NCBI RefSeq assembly: GCF_001729485.1
Contig: NZ_CP017157.1
Span: 7,688,001 to 7,752,000, forward strand
Length of the DNA: 64,000 bases
Origin: Streptomyces lydicus
GTDB lineage: Bacteria; Actinomycetota; Actinomycetes; Streptomycetales; Streptomycetaceae
Direction of reading: 5' to 3'
The notes under the pieces: generated by a model
What the model was told of the DNA's origin: nothing
What the model saw: the letters and a program-made list of their open reading frames with translations, nothing else
Databases searched by the model: none
Shown here: positions 9,408 through 18,835 of the stretch, in pieces
Layout of the letters: each line of letters starts with the position of its first letter
Numbering within the stretch: position 1 is the stretch's first letter
Program-made: the position numbers and the translations under genes

Positions 9408-10415
9408 TCAGCCCTGCCGGATGACAAGTCTGCCACCCTGCCGTCGCACACCCACGCGCCCGGGCAGATTGATGGCTCCCTGCCCCCGCCAGGCCGTGAT
9501 CAGCCGGTCCACTTCCTCGATGTGGCGGGCGAAGAGCGAACCGGCCGGGGAACCGGCACCGATCACCGCCCGGCGCAGCACCCGCCGGCGCACGGCGGGC
9601 GGCAGGGCGAACAGGGCGGCGACGTCGAGCGAGCCGGTGTCGTCGAGGACGGTGCCCTCGGCCGCGGCGGCCCAGGCGTCCAGGGCGTCGGCATCGTCGC
9701 GGGACAGCTGGGCGGTGCGCGCCAGCGCCTCGACGACGCCCTTGCCGAGCGCTTTCTCCAGGGCGGGCAGGCCCTCGTGGCGGAGCCGGGAGCGGGTGTA
9801 GGCGGGGTCGGTGTTGTGCGGGTCGTCCCAGACGGGCAGCGACTGGATCAGGCACGCCTTGCGGGCGGTCTGGCGGTCCACGTCGAGGAAGGGCCGGCGG
9901 TAGCGGCCATCGTGTCCGCTGGTGGCGGCCATGCCCGACAGCGAGCGGGTGCCGGAGCCGCGGGCGAGGCCGAGGAGGACCGTCTCGGCCTGGTCGTCGC
10001 GGGTGTGGCCGAGGAGGACGGCGTCGGCGCCGAGGCGCTCGGCGGCCGCGTCGAGGGCGGCGTAGCGGGCGTCCCGGGCGGCCGCCTCGGGGCCTCCCTC
10101 GCGGCCCACGGTGACCGCGACGGCCTCCACGGGGTCGAGCCGCAGGGCCCGCATCCGCAGGGCGACCTCGGCGGCGCGGAGGTCGGAGCCCTCCTGGAGG
10201 CCGTGGTCGATGGTGATGCCCCCGGCGCGGACGCCCAGCTTGGGGGCCTCGAAGGCGAGAGCGGAGGCGAGCGCCATGGAGTCGGCGCCGCCGGAGCACG
10301 CGACGAGCACGAGCGGGGGCTCGCGCCGGTCCTGTGCGCAGTGGTGGTTGAGCACGTCGTGGAGTACGCGGCGGACCGCCAGGCGTATCGCGGCGACCGC
10401 TGGATGGGGACCCAT
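9408..10415 (-). CDS. tilS: tRNA(Ile)-lysidine synthase
   Basis: Converts C34 of the CAU-anticodon tRNA-Ile to lysidine so that it reads AUA. The 335-residue protein has the N-type ATP pyrophosphatase loop [12 protein letters not shown] near residue 36, followed by [21 protein letters not shown] and the [13 protein letters not shown] segment conserved in TilS. The C-terminal domain is short, as in other actinomycetes. The ATG at 10415 was taken from family alignment; one at 10427 is also in frame. The gene is 62 bases upstream of hpt and probably co-transcribed with it. Confidence 0.95.
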   Translation of the reverse strand: MGPHPAVAAIRLAVRRVLHDVLNHHCAQDRREPPLVLVACSGGADSMALASALAFEAPKLGVRAGGITIDHGLQEGSDLRAAEVALRMRALRLDPVEAVAVTVGREGGPEAAARDARYAALDAAAERLGADAVLLGHTRDDQAETVLLGLARGSGTRSLSGMAATSGHDGRYRRPFLDVDRQTARKACLIQSLPVWDDPHNTDPAYTRSRLRHEGLPALEKALGKGVVEALARTAQLSRDDADALDAWAAAAEGTVLDDTGSLDVAALFALPPAVRRRVLRRAVIGAGSPAGSLFARHIEEVDRLITAWRGQGAINLPGRVGVRRQGGRLVIRQG

Positions 10416-10606
10416 GTCCGTTTCCAATCGTTCAGCTGGGGAGCCTCGGGCCAGCGAGGCACCTTCGTCACACAGAGTGCCTAGATGGTGACAGAGGCGA
10501 GCGGTTCCCCGAGCATTGCACGCCTATCCCTCGGTAACGGTCCCTCAGACGGGTGATTGAAGGGGCGCTCTACTGCCATGCGGCGTGCCCAGCTCACAAC
10601 TTTCGC

Positions 10607-11752
10607 CTACGGTGCCCCGTCCGCCTTGCGGTGCACCCGCGCGATCCAGTCCGCCGGTTTGGCGATCTCTTGTTTGGTGGGGAGGGTGTTCGGTGACGTC
10701 CACACGCGGTTGAAACCGTCCATGCCCACCTCCTCGGCCACCGCCCGGACGAACCGTTCGCCGTCGCGGTACTGCCGCAGCTTGGCGTCCAGGCCCAGCA
10801 GCTTGCGCAGCGCCTGGTCGAGCCGGCCGGCGCCGCTGGCCCGGCGCTTCTGGAACTTCTCCCGGATCTCGGCGACCGACGGCACGACGTCGGGCCCCAC
10901 ACCGTCCATCACATAGTCGGCGTGCCCCTCCAGCAGCGACATCACGGCGGTCAGCCGCCCGAGGATCTCGCGCTGCGCCGGGGTCTGCACGAGATCGACG
11001 AGGGAGCGACCGCCGTCCTCGCCCTCCTCGCCCTCGGGCTTGGCGCCGGCCAGCGACTGGGCGGCCTCCCGCAGCCGCTCCAGGAGCGTGCCCGGGTCGA
11101 TGTCGGTCTCCCCGAGGAACGACTGGATCTCGCCCTCGATGTGGTCGCGCAACCAGGGCACGGCGGTGAACTGCGTACGGTGCGTCTCCTCGTGGAGGCA
11201 CACCCACAGCCGGAAGTCGTGCGGGTCCACCTCGAGCTCGCGCTCCACGTGGACGATGTTCGGCGCGACGAGCAGCAGCCGGCCGCCCTGCGCGGCGGCG
11301 GGCAGGGCGCGGGAGGCCGGGGCGAAGGTCTCGTACTGGCCGAGGACCCGCGACGCCAGGAACGACAGCAGCATGCCCAGCTCCACGCCGGTCACCTTGC
11401 CGCCGACCGCGCCGAGCACCGCGCCACCGGGCAGCGTGGAACGGCGGTCCTCCATCTTGGCCAGCAGCGGCTTGAGCACGGCCCGGAACCCGGCGACGTT
11501 CGCCCGGATCCAGCCGGGCCGGTCCACGACCAGGACGGGGGTGTCGTGCGGCGCCTCGCCCGTCGCGTCCGGCTGTGCCATCCGCGTGAAGGCCCGCACA
11601 TGCGCCTCGGACGCCTTGGCGTGCCGGCGGAGCTCGGCGACGATCGCGCGCGCCTCGTCCCGGCTCACCTCCGGCCCCGGCCGCACGAACCGGGTCGCGG
11701 TCGCGGCCGCGAGATTCCAGTCGACCATCTCGGTTCCACCGATGCTCGTCAT
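10607..11752 (-). CDS. zinc-dependent metalloprotease-like protein (DUF2342)
   Basis: A 381-residue protein of a family found almost only in actinomycetes. The zinc signature is HEETHR (HExxH plus Arg) around residue 188, inside FRLWVCLHEETHR, with a further glutamate-rich helix LLEGHADYVMDGV near residue 292 that probably supplies the remaining ligand. The family has been annotated as associated with coenzyme F420 biosynthesis, but its substrate is unknown to me. It stands between tilS and dacB, as in related genomes. ATG at 11752 is the first start; ATG at 11728 (MVDWNLAAA) is also possible and matches many relatives. Confidence 0.88.
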   Translation of the reverse strand: MTSIGGTEMVDWNLAAATATRFVRPGPEVSRDEARAIVAELRRHAKASEAHVRAFTRMAQPDATGEAPHDTPVLVVDRPGWIRANVAGFRAVLKPLLAKMEDRRSTLPGGAVLGAVGGKVTGVELGMLLSFLASRVLGQYETFAPASRALPAAAQGGRLLLVAPNIVHVERELEVDPHDFRLWVCLHEETHRTQFTAVPWLRDHIEGEIQSFLGETDIDPGTLLERLREAAQSLAGAKPEGEEGEDGGRSLVDLVQTPAQREILGRLTAVMSLLEGHADYVMDGVGPDVVPSVAEIREKFQKRRASGAGRLDQALRKLLGLDAKLRQYRDGERFVRAVAEEVGMDGFNRVWTSPNTLPTKQEIAKPADWIARVHRKADGAP

Positions 11753-11823
11753 GAGTTCACCGTACGTGGGCGCCGTGGGTTTTGACTCCCACGTTGTCGG
11801 CTTTCCCGCCGTGGTGGGGGCTT

Positions 11824-12138
11824 CCCACGTTGTTGTCCGTCCCGCCGTGGGTGTTGCTCGCCGTTGCGCCTGCGGCGGGCCGGGTTGTTGTCGGGTGCGG
11901 TGCCGGCCCTCCGGACTTCGTCCTGCGGTCCGTCCCCTCCCGTGGGAGGGAATCTTGAAGGCCGGTGGGGGTGAGCGTCGTTAGTGACGCTCACCCCCAC
12001 CGGCCTTTACTTCTCCCACTACGGGAGGGGTCGCGCCGCAGGACGAAGTCCGGAGGAGCGGCACCGCACCCAACCACCCACGCCCGCCGCAGGCGCAACG
12101 GCGAGCAACCACCACGGCGGGACGGACAACAACGTGGG
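11824..12138. repeat. giant imperfect inverted repeat with a 22-bp perfect core
   Basis: Two arms of about 155 bases face each other. The inner core is a perfect 22-base stem (11958-11979 with 11986-12007) and a six-base loop. Further out, blocks around 11905-11930 and 12036-12062 (TCCGGACTTCGTCCTGCGG and its complement), 11858-11880 and 12083-12105, and the outermost 11824-11850 and 12112-12138 remain complementary. It fills nearly all of the space between dacB and the DUF2342 gene and starts right after the dacB stop. It could act as a terminator, but it is far larger than needed and resembles a dispersed palindromic element. No open frame is present. Confidence 0.85.
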
Positions 12139-13713
12139 CTATCGGCACCCGCAGTTCGCCACCGCGGAGGCCAAGTTGTCGAGGGCCTTCTGGGCGCCCT
12201 GGGGGTCCGTCGTGCCGGAGGTCATGAAGGAGAAGACCAGCAGGCGGCCGTCGGCGTCGACGACCGTGCCGGCGAGGGTGTTCACGCCGGTGAGGGTGCC
12301 CGTCTTGGCCCGTACGGCGCCGGCGCCCGCGCTCTGGCCGGTGTAGCGGTTGCTGAGGGTGCCGGTGAAGGCGGCGACCGGCAGGCCGGTGACCACCGGG
12401 CGCAGGGCGGGCTGGCCCGGGTCGGACGCCTGGAGCAGGAGGTGGGCGAGCAGGCCGGCGGAGACCTTGTCGGCGCGGTCCAGGCCGCTGCCGTCGGCGA
12501 AGACCGCGCCGGCCAGGGGCAGGTGCTGGCGGGCCAGGGCAGCGCGGACCGCCCCGGCGGCGCCGTCGAAGCTGGCGGGCCGGCCGGCGCCCAGCGCGGT
12601 CTGGCGGGCCAGCGCCTCGGCGATGTCGTTGTCGGAGTACGTCAGCATCCGCTCGACGAGGGCGGACAACGGCAGGGAGTGGACCTCGGCGAGACGCTCC
12701 GGCTTCGCGGGGGCCTTGGCGGCGGCGGGGGCGCCGTCGACGGTGATGCCGTACTCGTGGAGGAGGTCCGCGAAGGTGTGGGCGGCGGCGTCGGCCGGGT
12801 CCGACTCGCGCGGTGCGGGGCCGTGCTCGCTGTCGTCCAGGCGCGCCTCGTCGGTCATCAGGGCGGTGACGGGGGCGATGTTCTCGTTGGGGCCGATGGG
12901 GTGCTGGACGGGGCCCGCGTAGGCGGACGCGTCGTAGCCGAGGCCGACGGTGCCGAGGTGGCGCTTGTGGAGCGCACGGGCGGTCGCCTCGGCGAGCGCC
13001 CGCAGGCTGGCGGGCTGCTCGGCGGCGTCCGGCCGCGGGGCGCGGGCGGTCAGGGTGGGGTCGCCGCCGCCCACCAGCACGACGCGGTCCTTGCCGGCCA
13101 GGACGGCGGTGGTGTCGATGCGGTGGTCGGGGCCGCGGGTGGCCAGCGCGGCGACGGCGGTGGCGAGCTTGACCGTGGAGGCGGGGGTGGCGGCCTTGTC
13201 CTGGCCGTCGCCGAAGACCTGGCGGCGGGCGGCGACGTCGACGACGGAGGCGGTGCGCAGCGGCCCCAGCGCCGGGTCCTTGAGCAGCGGCGCGAGGGCG
13301 TCGGCCAGGCCCGCGTCGGTCGGGACCGGTGCCGCGCCCCGGCCGGCCGCCGCGGTGGGGACGCCGAGCGCGGGCAGCACCGGTGGCGCGCTGGGCGCCG
13401 GCCGGTCCGGGGCCGGGGCGTGATGCTCGCCACTGGCACCGTCCATGACGGCCGCCTCGGTGCGCTCGGCCGTACGCTGACCCGAGTCCCACGGGCCGGC
13501 CGCCGCCACCGCGACGATCGCGACCGCAAGACCGGTGGCTGCGGAGACCGCCGTCAGCCGCCAGGTCTGTTGGGTGTGGCGCGGTGTGGCCTGCCAGGTC
13601 TGTCGCGCGGCGTCGGCCGCCGCCCGGGCGGTCCGCACCGCCGCGCGCGTCGCCGCCCGCGCGGAACGCTGCGCCGACCGCCATCTGACCTGCCATGTTC
13701 TGGTCTCCGGCAC
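12139..13713 (-). CDS. dacB: D-alanyl-D-alanine carboxypeptidase/endopeptidase, PBP4 type (S13)
   Basis: Low-molecular-weight penicillin-binding protein that trims or opens peptidoglycan peptides outside the membrane. About 524 residues: a basic N-terminal cytoplasmic stretch, a single membrane anchor ([20 protein letters not shown]), a Pro/Ala linker, then the S13 catalytic domain. The three active-site motifs are visible: STVK (serine about residue 179), SDN in [11 protein letters not shown], and KTG in [14 protein letters not shown] at 13713 was chosen because AAAGGGG lies at suitable distance; GTG at 13758 is also in frame but would overlap the divergent promoter region of ppa. Confidence 0.93.
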   Translation of the reverse strand: MPETRTWQVRWRSAQRSARAATRAAVRTARAAADAARQTWQATPRHTQQTWRLTAVSAATGLAVAIVAVAAAGPWDSGQRTAERTEAAVMDGASGEHHAPAPDRPAPSAPPVLPALGVPTAAAGRGAAPVPTDAGLADALAPLLKDPALGPLRTASVVDVAARRQVFGDGQDKAATPASTVKLATAVAALATRGPDHRIDTTAVLAGKDRVVLVGGGDPTLTARAPRPDAAEQPASLRALAEATARALHKRHLGTVGLGYDASAYAGPVQHPIGPNENIAPVTALMTDEARLDDSEHGPAPRESDPADAAAHTFADLLHEYGITVDGAPAAAKAPAKPERLAEVHSLPLSALVERMLTYSDNDIAEALARQTALGAGRPASFDGAAGAVRAALARQHLPLAGAVFADGSGLDRADKVSAGLLAHLLLQASDPGQPALRPVVTGLPVAAFTGTLSNRYTGQSAGAGAVRAKTGTLTGVNTLAGTVVDADGRLLVFSFMTSGTTDPQGAQKALDNLASAVANCGCR

Positions 13714-13799
13714 CTCGGACCAGCCCCTTTCGCCACCACACACCTGCGTGGGGGACACTTAATCACCAGACGTATGTGTTGATCATGGAGGAGCCACCC

Positions 13800-14294
13800 G
13801 TGGAGTTCGACGTCACCATCGAGATCCCGAAGGGTTCGCGGAACAAGTACGAGGTGGACCACGAGACCGGTCGGATCCGCCTGGACCGTCGACTCTTCAC
13901 CTCGACCAGCTACCCGGCCGACTACGGCTTTGTCGAGAACACCCTGGGCGAGGACGGCGACCCGCTGGACGCCCTGGTCATCCTGGACGAGCCGACCTTC
14001 CCCGGCTGCCTCATCAAGTGCCGCGCGATCGGCATGTTCCGGATGACGGACGAGGCCGGCGGCGACGACAAGCTGCTGTGTGTCCCGGCTTCGGACCCGC
14101 GCGTGGAGCACCTCCGTGACATCCACCACGTGTCGGAGTTCGACCGCCTGGAGATCCAGCACTTCTTCGAGGTCTACAAGGACCTGGAGCCCGGCAAGTC
14201 CGTCGAGGGCGCCGACTGGGTCGGCCGCACCGAGGCCGAGGCCGAGATCGAGGCGTCGTACAAGCGCTTCGAGTCGCACGGCGGCGGGCACTGA
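13800..14294 (+). CDS. ppa: inorganic pyrophosphatase (family I)
   Basis: Hydrolyses pyrophosphate to phosphate in the cytoplasm. The 164-residue protein shows the family I signature: [13 protein letters not shown], the YPADYGF strand, and the metal-binding [12 protein letters not shown] at 13800 follows GGAGGAG by six bases; an ATG at 13785 lies inside that ribosome-binding site. The gene diverges from dacB. The membrane pyrophosphatase hppA near the right edge uses the same substrate. Confidence 0.97.
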   Translation: MEFDVTIEIPKGSRNKYEVDHETGRIRLDRRLFTSTSYPADYGFVENTLGEDGDPLDALVILDEPTFPGCLIKCRAIGMFRMTDEAGGDDKLLCVPASDPRVEHLRDIHHVSEFDRLEIQHFFEVYKDLEPGKSVEGADWVGRTEAEAEIEASYKRFESHGGGH

Positions 14295-14342
14295 CCCGAC
14301 CCGGGCGCGCGGCGGTTTCCGCGCTCTGATTTTCGTACGCGA

Positions 14343-14372
14343 ACGGGCGGCACCCAGTCGGGTGCCGCCCGT
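14343..14372. terminator. terminator between ppa and the ThrE-type gene
   Basis: Perfect 13-base stem (14343-14355 with 14360-14372) and an AGTC loop between two convergent stops, so it can end both transcripts. Confidence 0.85.
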
Positions 14373-14402
14373 CGTGCGTGTCGGGCCGGGCGGGTGACCG
14401 CC

Positions 14403-16115
14403 CTAGAAGCCGCGGGTGCGCTTGGCCGCGCGGCGGCCGGCGCCGCCCGCCTGCATGCCGGGGGCGCGCAGGAACAGCCGGGCGACCTCGGAGCCGAGGT
14501 TGACCCCCACCGCGATGGCCAGCGCCAGCGAGGCGGCCTGGACCAGCGACGTGAGGCCCTGCGGCAGGTGGCCCTGGGCGAAGTTGAGCAGGCCGAAGTA
14601 CGTGGCGCTACCGGGCAGCAGCGGGCCGATGGCGGCGGTGACGTACGGCAGTGCTGAGGCGTAGCGGTAGCGGGAGAGCAACTGGCCGAAGAGACCGACC
14701 AGTCCGGCCGCGATGGCGGTGGCGGGCACCGGGTTGATGCCGGCGACGTAGGCGAGGGCGCCGTAGACCACCCAGGCCACCCCACCGTTCAGGGTTGCGA
14801 ACGCCACGGTGTGACGTTCCTGCTGGAGCAGTACGCAGAACGCCAGCGCCAGCAGCATCGCCGCGATGGTCTGCACCACCGGCACGTTGTAGGTGCCCAG
14901 CGCCTGTTCGGGGTTGAGCCGCCGCAGGCCCGGGTTCAGTTGCAGCCCGATGTACAGCACGCTGAGCACGCCGACGACGATGCCGACGATCAGGTAGCCG
15001 ACCTCCAGCAGACGGGCGGCGGCGGTGATGTAGTAACCGGTCAGCCCGTCGTGCACGCCGGCGACCAGCGCCCGCCCCGGGATGAGGGCGAACAGCCCAC
15101 CGGTGATCACCGCGGACGCCTGCACGTTGGCGTGTGCCAGGCCGAAGGCGACGCCCACCGCGGCGGGCGGCATCGCGGCGACCACGAACTGGTAGAACTC
15201 CGGCAGTCCCCGGCCGGAGGCGAGCCACGCCAGCCGGTCGCCGAGCATCGAGCCCACCGCGGCCGCCACGAACACCAGCAGCCCGCCGCCGACGAGCATG
15301 GAGGCGGCACCGGACAGCAGCCCGGAGGCCACCGTCAGCGCCCAGCTCGGGTAGGGGTGGCGGTTACGGCGGATCTCGGCGAGGCCGCGGTATGCCTCTT
15401 CGAGGGTGAGGCCCTCCGAGGTGATCTCGTCGACGAGCCGGAAGACCGCGGACAGCCGGTTGTAGTCGACGCCGCGGCGCCGGACCGTCCGGCTGGCCGT
15501 GATCGGGTCGTCGACCAGCGACGGCTGGTACGAGATCGACAGCAGGGTGAAGGTGACGGTCGGCTCGACGCGCTCCAGCCCGTAGGCGTACGCGACGCCG
15601 AACATCGCCGCCTCGACGTCCTCCGCGCCCTCACCGCCGGCCAGCAGGATCTCGCCGATGCGCAGCGTCAGGTCGAGTACGCGGGGGACCGCGGGACCGG
15701 TCTCCTCGTCGCCGCCCCCGAGGCGCTCGGGGACCGGCCGCTCCCCCACCGGCATCCGCAGCATCGTGCGCATCCGGTCCTGCCAGGGCGCTTCCTTGGT
15801 CAGGCTGATGGCCGGTATGCCCTGCGGCGGGGTGAAGGCCAGGCTCATGGCGGTGGCGCCGACGGGCTTGGGCAGCGGTGTCTGACCGGTGGTGCTGCCG
15901 GGCCGCACGAAGGCGGAGCCCTCCTGTTCGGCCGGCGCCTCCGGCCGCAGGCCGGCGGGGAGGGCGAACTCGGAGGTGGGGTGCTCGTCCTCGGGCAACG
16001 GGGGGTAGGGAACACCGAGCGGCGGGGTGAAGGCGCTGTGCGCCTCGTCCGACGCGGGCTTGCGGTCCTCGGGGGCTCCGCTGCCCTGGTCCGGTGCGTG
16101 TGGGTCCGACGCCAC
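14403..16115 (-). CDS. threonine/serine exporter family membrane protein (ThrE-like)
   Basis: A 570-residue protein. Residues 1-140 are a disordered Pro/Ser/Glu-rich region with short FTPPLGVP-like repeats. Then comes the cytoplasmic N-terminal ThrE domain (LDLTLRIGEILLAGGEGAEDVEAAM, VDYNRLSAVFRLVDEI) and about ten transmembrane helices covering both the ThrE and ThrE_2 parts. Corynebacterium ThrE exports threonine and serine with the proton motive force; the substrate here is inferred. GTG at 16115 is preceded by AAGGAG ten bases away. Confidence 0.9.
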   Translation of the reverse strand: MASDPHAPDQGSGAPEDRKPASDEAHSAFTPPLGVPYPPLPEDEHPTSEFALPAGLRPEAPAEQEGSAFVRPGSTTGQTPLPKPVGATAMSLAFTPPQGIPAISLTKEAPWQDRMRTMLRMPVGERPVPERLGGGDEETGPAVPRVLDLTLRIGEILLAGGEGAEDVEAAMFGVAYAYGLERVEPTVTFTLLSISYQPSLVDDPITASRTVRRRGVDYNRLSAVFRLVDEITSEGLTLEEAYRGLAEIRRNRHPYPSWALTVASGLLSGAASMLVGGGLLVFVAAAVGSMLGDRLAWLASGRGLPEFYQFVVAAMPPAAVGVAFGLAHANVQASAVITGGLFALIPGRALVAGVHDGLTGYYITAAARLLEVGYLIVGIVVGVLSVLYIGLQLNPGLRRLNPEQALGTYNVPVVQTIAAMLLALAFCVLLQQERHTVAFATLNGGVAWVVYGALAYVAGINPVPATAIAAGLVGLFGQLLSRYRYASALPYVTAAIGPLLPGSATYFGLLNFAQGHLPQGLTSLVQAASLALAIAVGVNLGSEVARLFLRAPGMQAGGAGRRAAKRTRGF

Positions 16116-16382
16116 GGGTCTTCGCTCCTTGTTGGCCTCCTGGGGGGTGGTCCAAGGACACGATGCCTGATGACCGGACGGGGTGCTCGCTTAGGGGGCA
16201 CCTTTCCGCTCCCCGCACCGTGCCCGACCACCGCCGCCTCCACGGCAGGAACCGCCGCGGCCGGGGAGCGGGCGCGCGGCGGAGCAACTCCTGAAAGGTT
16301 CTGGTGATCGTCTCCCCCGCCGTCGGCCCCTTACTCCCGGGGACCGTGCCGGCGGGATACGGCGCCTGCCGCGCCGGGCGGT

Positions 16383-17099
16383 TCAGCGCTTGGCGTGCCG
16401 CCCGCGGCGGGCGCTGTCCGCGGTCGCGCCGTGCGGGCGGCCCGGCTGCGTGGGCGGAACCGGCGCCGCCCCCTGCTTCTTGGCCTTGCCGCGTGCCCGG
16501 AGGAATTCGATCGCGATCGGGATCACGGAGATCAGCACGATCGCGACCAGCATCAGCTCGATGTTCTTGTGGACGAACTCGACGTTGCCGAGCAGCGCGC
16601 CGAGCAGGGTGACACCGGCGCCCCACAGGGCACCGCCGATGACGTTGAAGGTGAGGAAGGAGCGGTAGTTCATCCGGCTCACACCGGCGACGATCGGCGT
16701 GAACGTCCGCACGATCGGCACGAATCGGGCCAGGATCAGCGACTTGGGGCCGTACTTCTCGAAGAACTCGTGCGCCTTCTCGACGTTCTCCTGCTTGAAG
16801 AGGCGGGAGTCGGGGCGCTTGAAGAGGGACGGGCCGACCTTCCGGCCGAAGAGGTAGCCGGCCTGGTCACCCAGGACGGCGGCGAGGACGACCAGGCTGC
16901 ACACCAGCCACAGGGGGCGGTCCAGCTTGTTCGTCGTCACCAGCAGGCCGGTGGTGAACAGGAGCGAGTCACCCGGCAGGAAGAAGCCGATCAGCAGGCC
17001 GGACTCCGCGAAGACGATGACCAGGACGCCGATCAGGCCGAACGTCGCGATCAGGTAGTCCGGGTCCAGCCACTGCGGGCCGAGCGCGAGAGTATTCAC
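16383..17099 (-). CDS. DedA family membrane protein
   Basis: A 238-residue integral membrane protein of the DedA/SNARE-associated family. It has the signature FAESGLLIGFFLPGDSLLFTTGLL, the conserved GDQAGYLFGRKVG, and the RFVPIVRTFTPIVAGVSRMNYR segment with the key arginines. DedA proteins are thought to act as proton-coupled lipid carriers or scramblases. The C-terminal tail is basic and disordered. GTG at 17099 is preceded by AGGAG; the longer upstream frame is not coding-like. Confidence 0.93.
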   Translation of the reverse strand: MNTLALGPQWLDPDYLIATFGLIGVLVIVFAESGLLIGFFLPGDSLLFTTGLLVTTNKLDRPLWLVCSLVVLAAVLGDQAGYLFGRKVGPSLFKRPDSRLFKQENVEKAHEFFEKYGPKSLILARFVPIVRTFTPIVAGVSRMNYRSFLTFNVIGGALWGAGVTLLGALLGNVEFVHKNIELMLVAIVLISVIPIAIEFLRARGKAKKQGAAPVPPTQPGRPHGATADSARRGRHAKR

Positions 17100-17297
17100 G
17101 GGGTGAAGGCTCCTGGGTCGAGGGCGCCGGATCGTACGAGCGACGGGGGTACAGGCGCGTGTGCGGCCCAAAACTATCAACGCCGGACGCCGCCCCTTGG
17201 TTCCAGGCGCCCGTCGGGGCCCGCCACCCGACCGCTCCCCGACCGCTGGCCGGCCCCCCGGGGCCGGGCGATGCTGGCCGTAAGGAGGTGGCCGGCC

Positions 17298-17666
17298 ATG
17301 GGCATCGAGGAGTACGGCGGCGGGCAGCGCGCGCAGTCCGACGTTCTGGTGGTGACGACGAACGACGTGCCGGGGTTTCACGTGGAACGGGTGATCGGCG
17401 AGGTCTTCGGCCTCACGGTGCGCTCCCGGCACCTGGGCAGCCAGATCGGCGCGGGCCTGAAGTCGCTGGTCGGCGGCGAGCTGCGGGGGCTGACCAAGAC
17501 CCTCGTCGAGACCCGCAACCAGGCGATGGAACGGCTGGTGGAACAGGCCCGCTCGCGGGGTGCGAACGCGGTGCTGATGTTCCGCTTCGACGTGTCGGAG
17601 GCCGCGGACGTCGGCACCGAGGTGTGCGCGTACGGCACCGCGGCGGTACTGACTCCGCAGCCCTGA
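17298..17666 (+). CDS. YbjQ family heavy-metal-binding domain protein
   Basis: A 122-residue cytoplasmic protein of the YbjQ/UPF0145 family, which forms pentamers; its function is unknown. Characteristic segments are VVTTNDVPGFHVERVIGEVFG, GGELRGLTKTLVETRNQAMERLV and ARSRGANAVLMFRFD. The ATG at 17298 has a near-perfect Shine-Dalgarno AAGGAGGT eight bases upstream. The gene diverges from dedA and runs into a decayed regulator. Confidence 0.93.
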   Translation: MGIEEYGGGQRAQSDVLVVTTNDVPGFHVERVIGEVFGLTVRSRHLGSQIGAGLKSLVGGELRGLTKTLVETRNQAMERLVEQARSRGANAVLMFRFDVSEAADVGTEVCAYGTAAVLTPQP

Positions 17667-17702
17667 GGCGTCCGGGGGCACGGGGCCGGCCCCGGCCCGT
17701 AC

Positions 17703-17723
17703 GGCGGCCGGTGAGCGGCCGCC
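17703..17723. terminator. short GC-rich hairpin
   Basis: Eight-base perfect stem (17703-17710 with 17716-17723), extendable by a few mismatched pairs, with a GTGAG loop. It lies between the stop of the YbjQ gene and the end of the tipA relic. Confidence 0.55.
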
Positions 17724-17732
17724 GCACGGCCC

Positions 17733-17907
17733 CTAGGCGTGCCGGGCGGCGTTGGCGGCCTCGGCCAGGTCCGTCGCCGCCGGCGCGGACGGGGCCGTTC
17801 CGGCGTCCATGCGCGCGGCGAGGGCGTCGGTGTTCGCCGTCGTAGTGGTGCAGGGTGCGCACCGTCACGCCGGCGAACGACGCGACCTGCCCTGCCGAAT
17901 GGCTCAC
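17733..17907 (-). pseudogene. decayed TipA-type MerR regulator
   Basis: The GTG at 17907, preceded by GGGAAGGAG, opens a frame for the first recognition helix of a TipA-like MerR protein: SHSAGQVASFAGVTVRTLHHYD. Directly after YD the sequence jumps, with a frame change, to ANTDALAARMDAGTAPSAPA and DLAEAANAARHA followed by TAG at 17733. That second part resembles a helix from the TipAS drug-recognition domain. The rest of the DNA-binding domain, the dimer helix and most of the ligand domain are missing. An internal deletion of several hundred bases is the simplest explanation. An intact member would be about 250 residues. The relic promoter upstream supports the identity. Confidence 0.8.
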
Positions 17908-17934
17908 TTCCGCTCCTTCCCGGGTACGCGCTCC

Positions 17935-17965
17935 ACGGTGCGTCCTCACGCCGCGTGAGGTGCAA
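17935..17965 (-). promoter_or_regulatory. TipA-type promoter with 8-1-8 dyad
   Basis: Reading leftward: TTGCAC (-35, 17960-17965), a 19-base spacer holding the perfect dyad CCTCACGC-G-GCGTGAGG (17944-17960), and CACCGT as -10 (17935-17940). The over-long 19-base spacer with a central dyad is the MerR-family design, and the sequence resembles the well-known thiostrepton-inducible tipA promoter from memory. It lies 27 bases upstream of the decayed gene's start. Confidence 0.75.
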
Positions 17966-18021
17966 GTCCGCATCCTGAAAACCGGTGAGGGCGGCGCACG
18001 GGGGGTGAGATCCTGCCGCAC

Positions 18022-18687
18022 ATGCTGGGGATAACGGATCTGTCCACCTATCTGGTGGGCCTCGCGCTGATCATTCTGCTGCCGGGCCCGAATTCGCTGT
18101 ACGTCGTCTCGGTGGCGGCCCGGCGCGGTCCCCGCGTCGCCTACCGTGCGGCGGCCGGGGTGCTGTGCGGCGACACCGTGCTGATGACCCTGTCGGCGGG
18201 CGGCGTGGCCTCGCTGCTGCAGGCCAGTCCGGTGCTGTTCGCCGTCGTCAAGTTCGCCGGCGCCGGCTATCTGACGTGGCTCGCGGTCGGCATGCTGCGC
18301 GGCGCCTGGGCGCTGTGGCGCGGCCGGGAGGCCCGTAAGGCCGAGCTGACGGACGGTGCGCCCAAGGCGGTGAAGGAGACCGTGGAGCGGCCGTTCCGCC
18401 GGGCGCTGGTGGTCAGCCTGCTCAACCCGAAGGCGATCCTGTTCTTCATCTCGTTCTTCGTGCAGTTCGTGGACCCGTCGTACGCCCACCCGGTGCTGTC
18501 GTTCCTGACGCTGGGCGCCTGGGCGCAGCTGTTCAGCTTCACCTACCTGTCGATCCTGATCTTCAGCGGGACGTACCTGGCGGCGACCTTCCGGCGCCGC
18601 AAGCGGCTGACCGCCGGGCTGTCCGCGGGCGCCGGCGCGGCGTTCCTCGGCTTCGCGGCCAAGCTGTCGCTGGCCAGCGCGAGCTGA
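18022..18687 (+). CDS. LysE/RhtB family amino-acid exporter
   Basis: A 221-residue inner-membrane protein with about six hydrophobic segments and the family signature LPGPNSLYVVSVAARRG near residue 20, followed by a GDTVLMTLSAGGVASLL helix and the SLLNPKAILFFISFFVQFVD motif. This looks closest to the LeuE subgroup that exports leucine and related amino acids. ATG at 18022 is the first start. It lies in the opposite direction to the tipA relic, and their promoters share a 114-base region. Confidence 0.92.
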   Translation: MLGITDLSTYLVGLALIILLPGPNSLYVVSVAARRGPRVAYRAAAGVLCGDTVLMTLSAGGVASLLQASPVLFAVVKFAGAGYLTWLAVGMLRGAWALWRGREARKAELTDGAPKAVKETVERPFRRALVVSLLNPKAILFFISFFVQFVDPSYAHPVLSFLTLGAWAQLFSFTYLSILIFSGTYLAATFRRRKRLTAGLSAGAGAAFLGFAAKLSLASAS

Positions 18688-18707
18688 GCCGCCCCTCCCC
18701 GCCGCAT

Positions 18708-18750
18708 ACGGGCGGGCGGCCGTCCCGCACCGGGGCGGCCGCCCGCCCGT
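18708..18750 (+). terminator. terminator of the LysE-type gene
   Basis: Perfect 15-base stem (18708-18722 with 18736-18750) and a 13-base loop, 21 bases past the stop of the exporter gene. Confidence 0.8.
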
Positions 18751-18835
18751 CGCGCTTCCACTGGGCGAACCCTGGAGGCCGCACACCCCCTATGCCCTTA
18801 TTGTCGGGACTGTCGGGTTTCCGGGAGGTGCGCTC

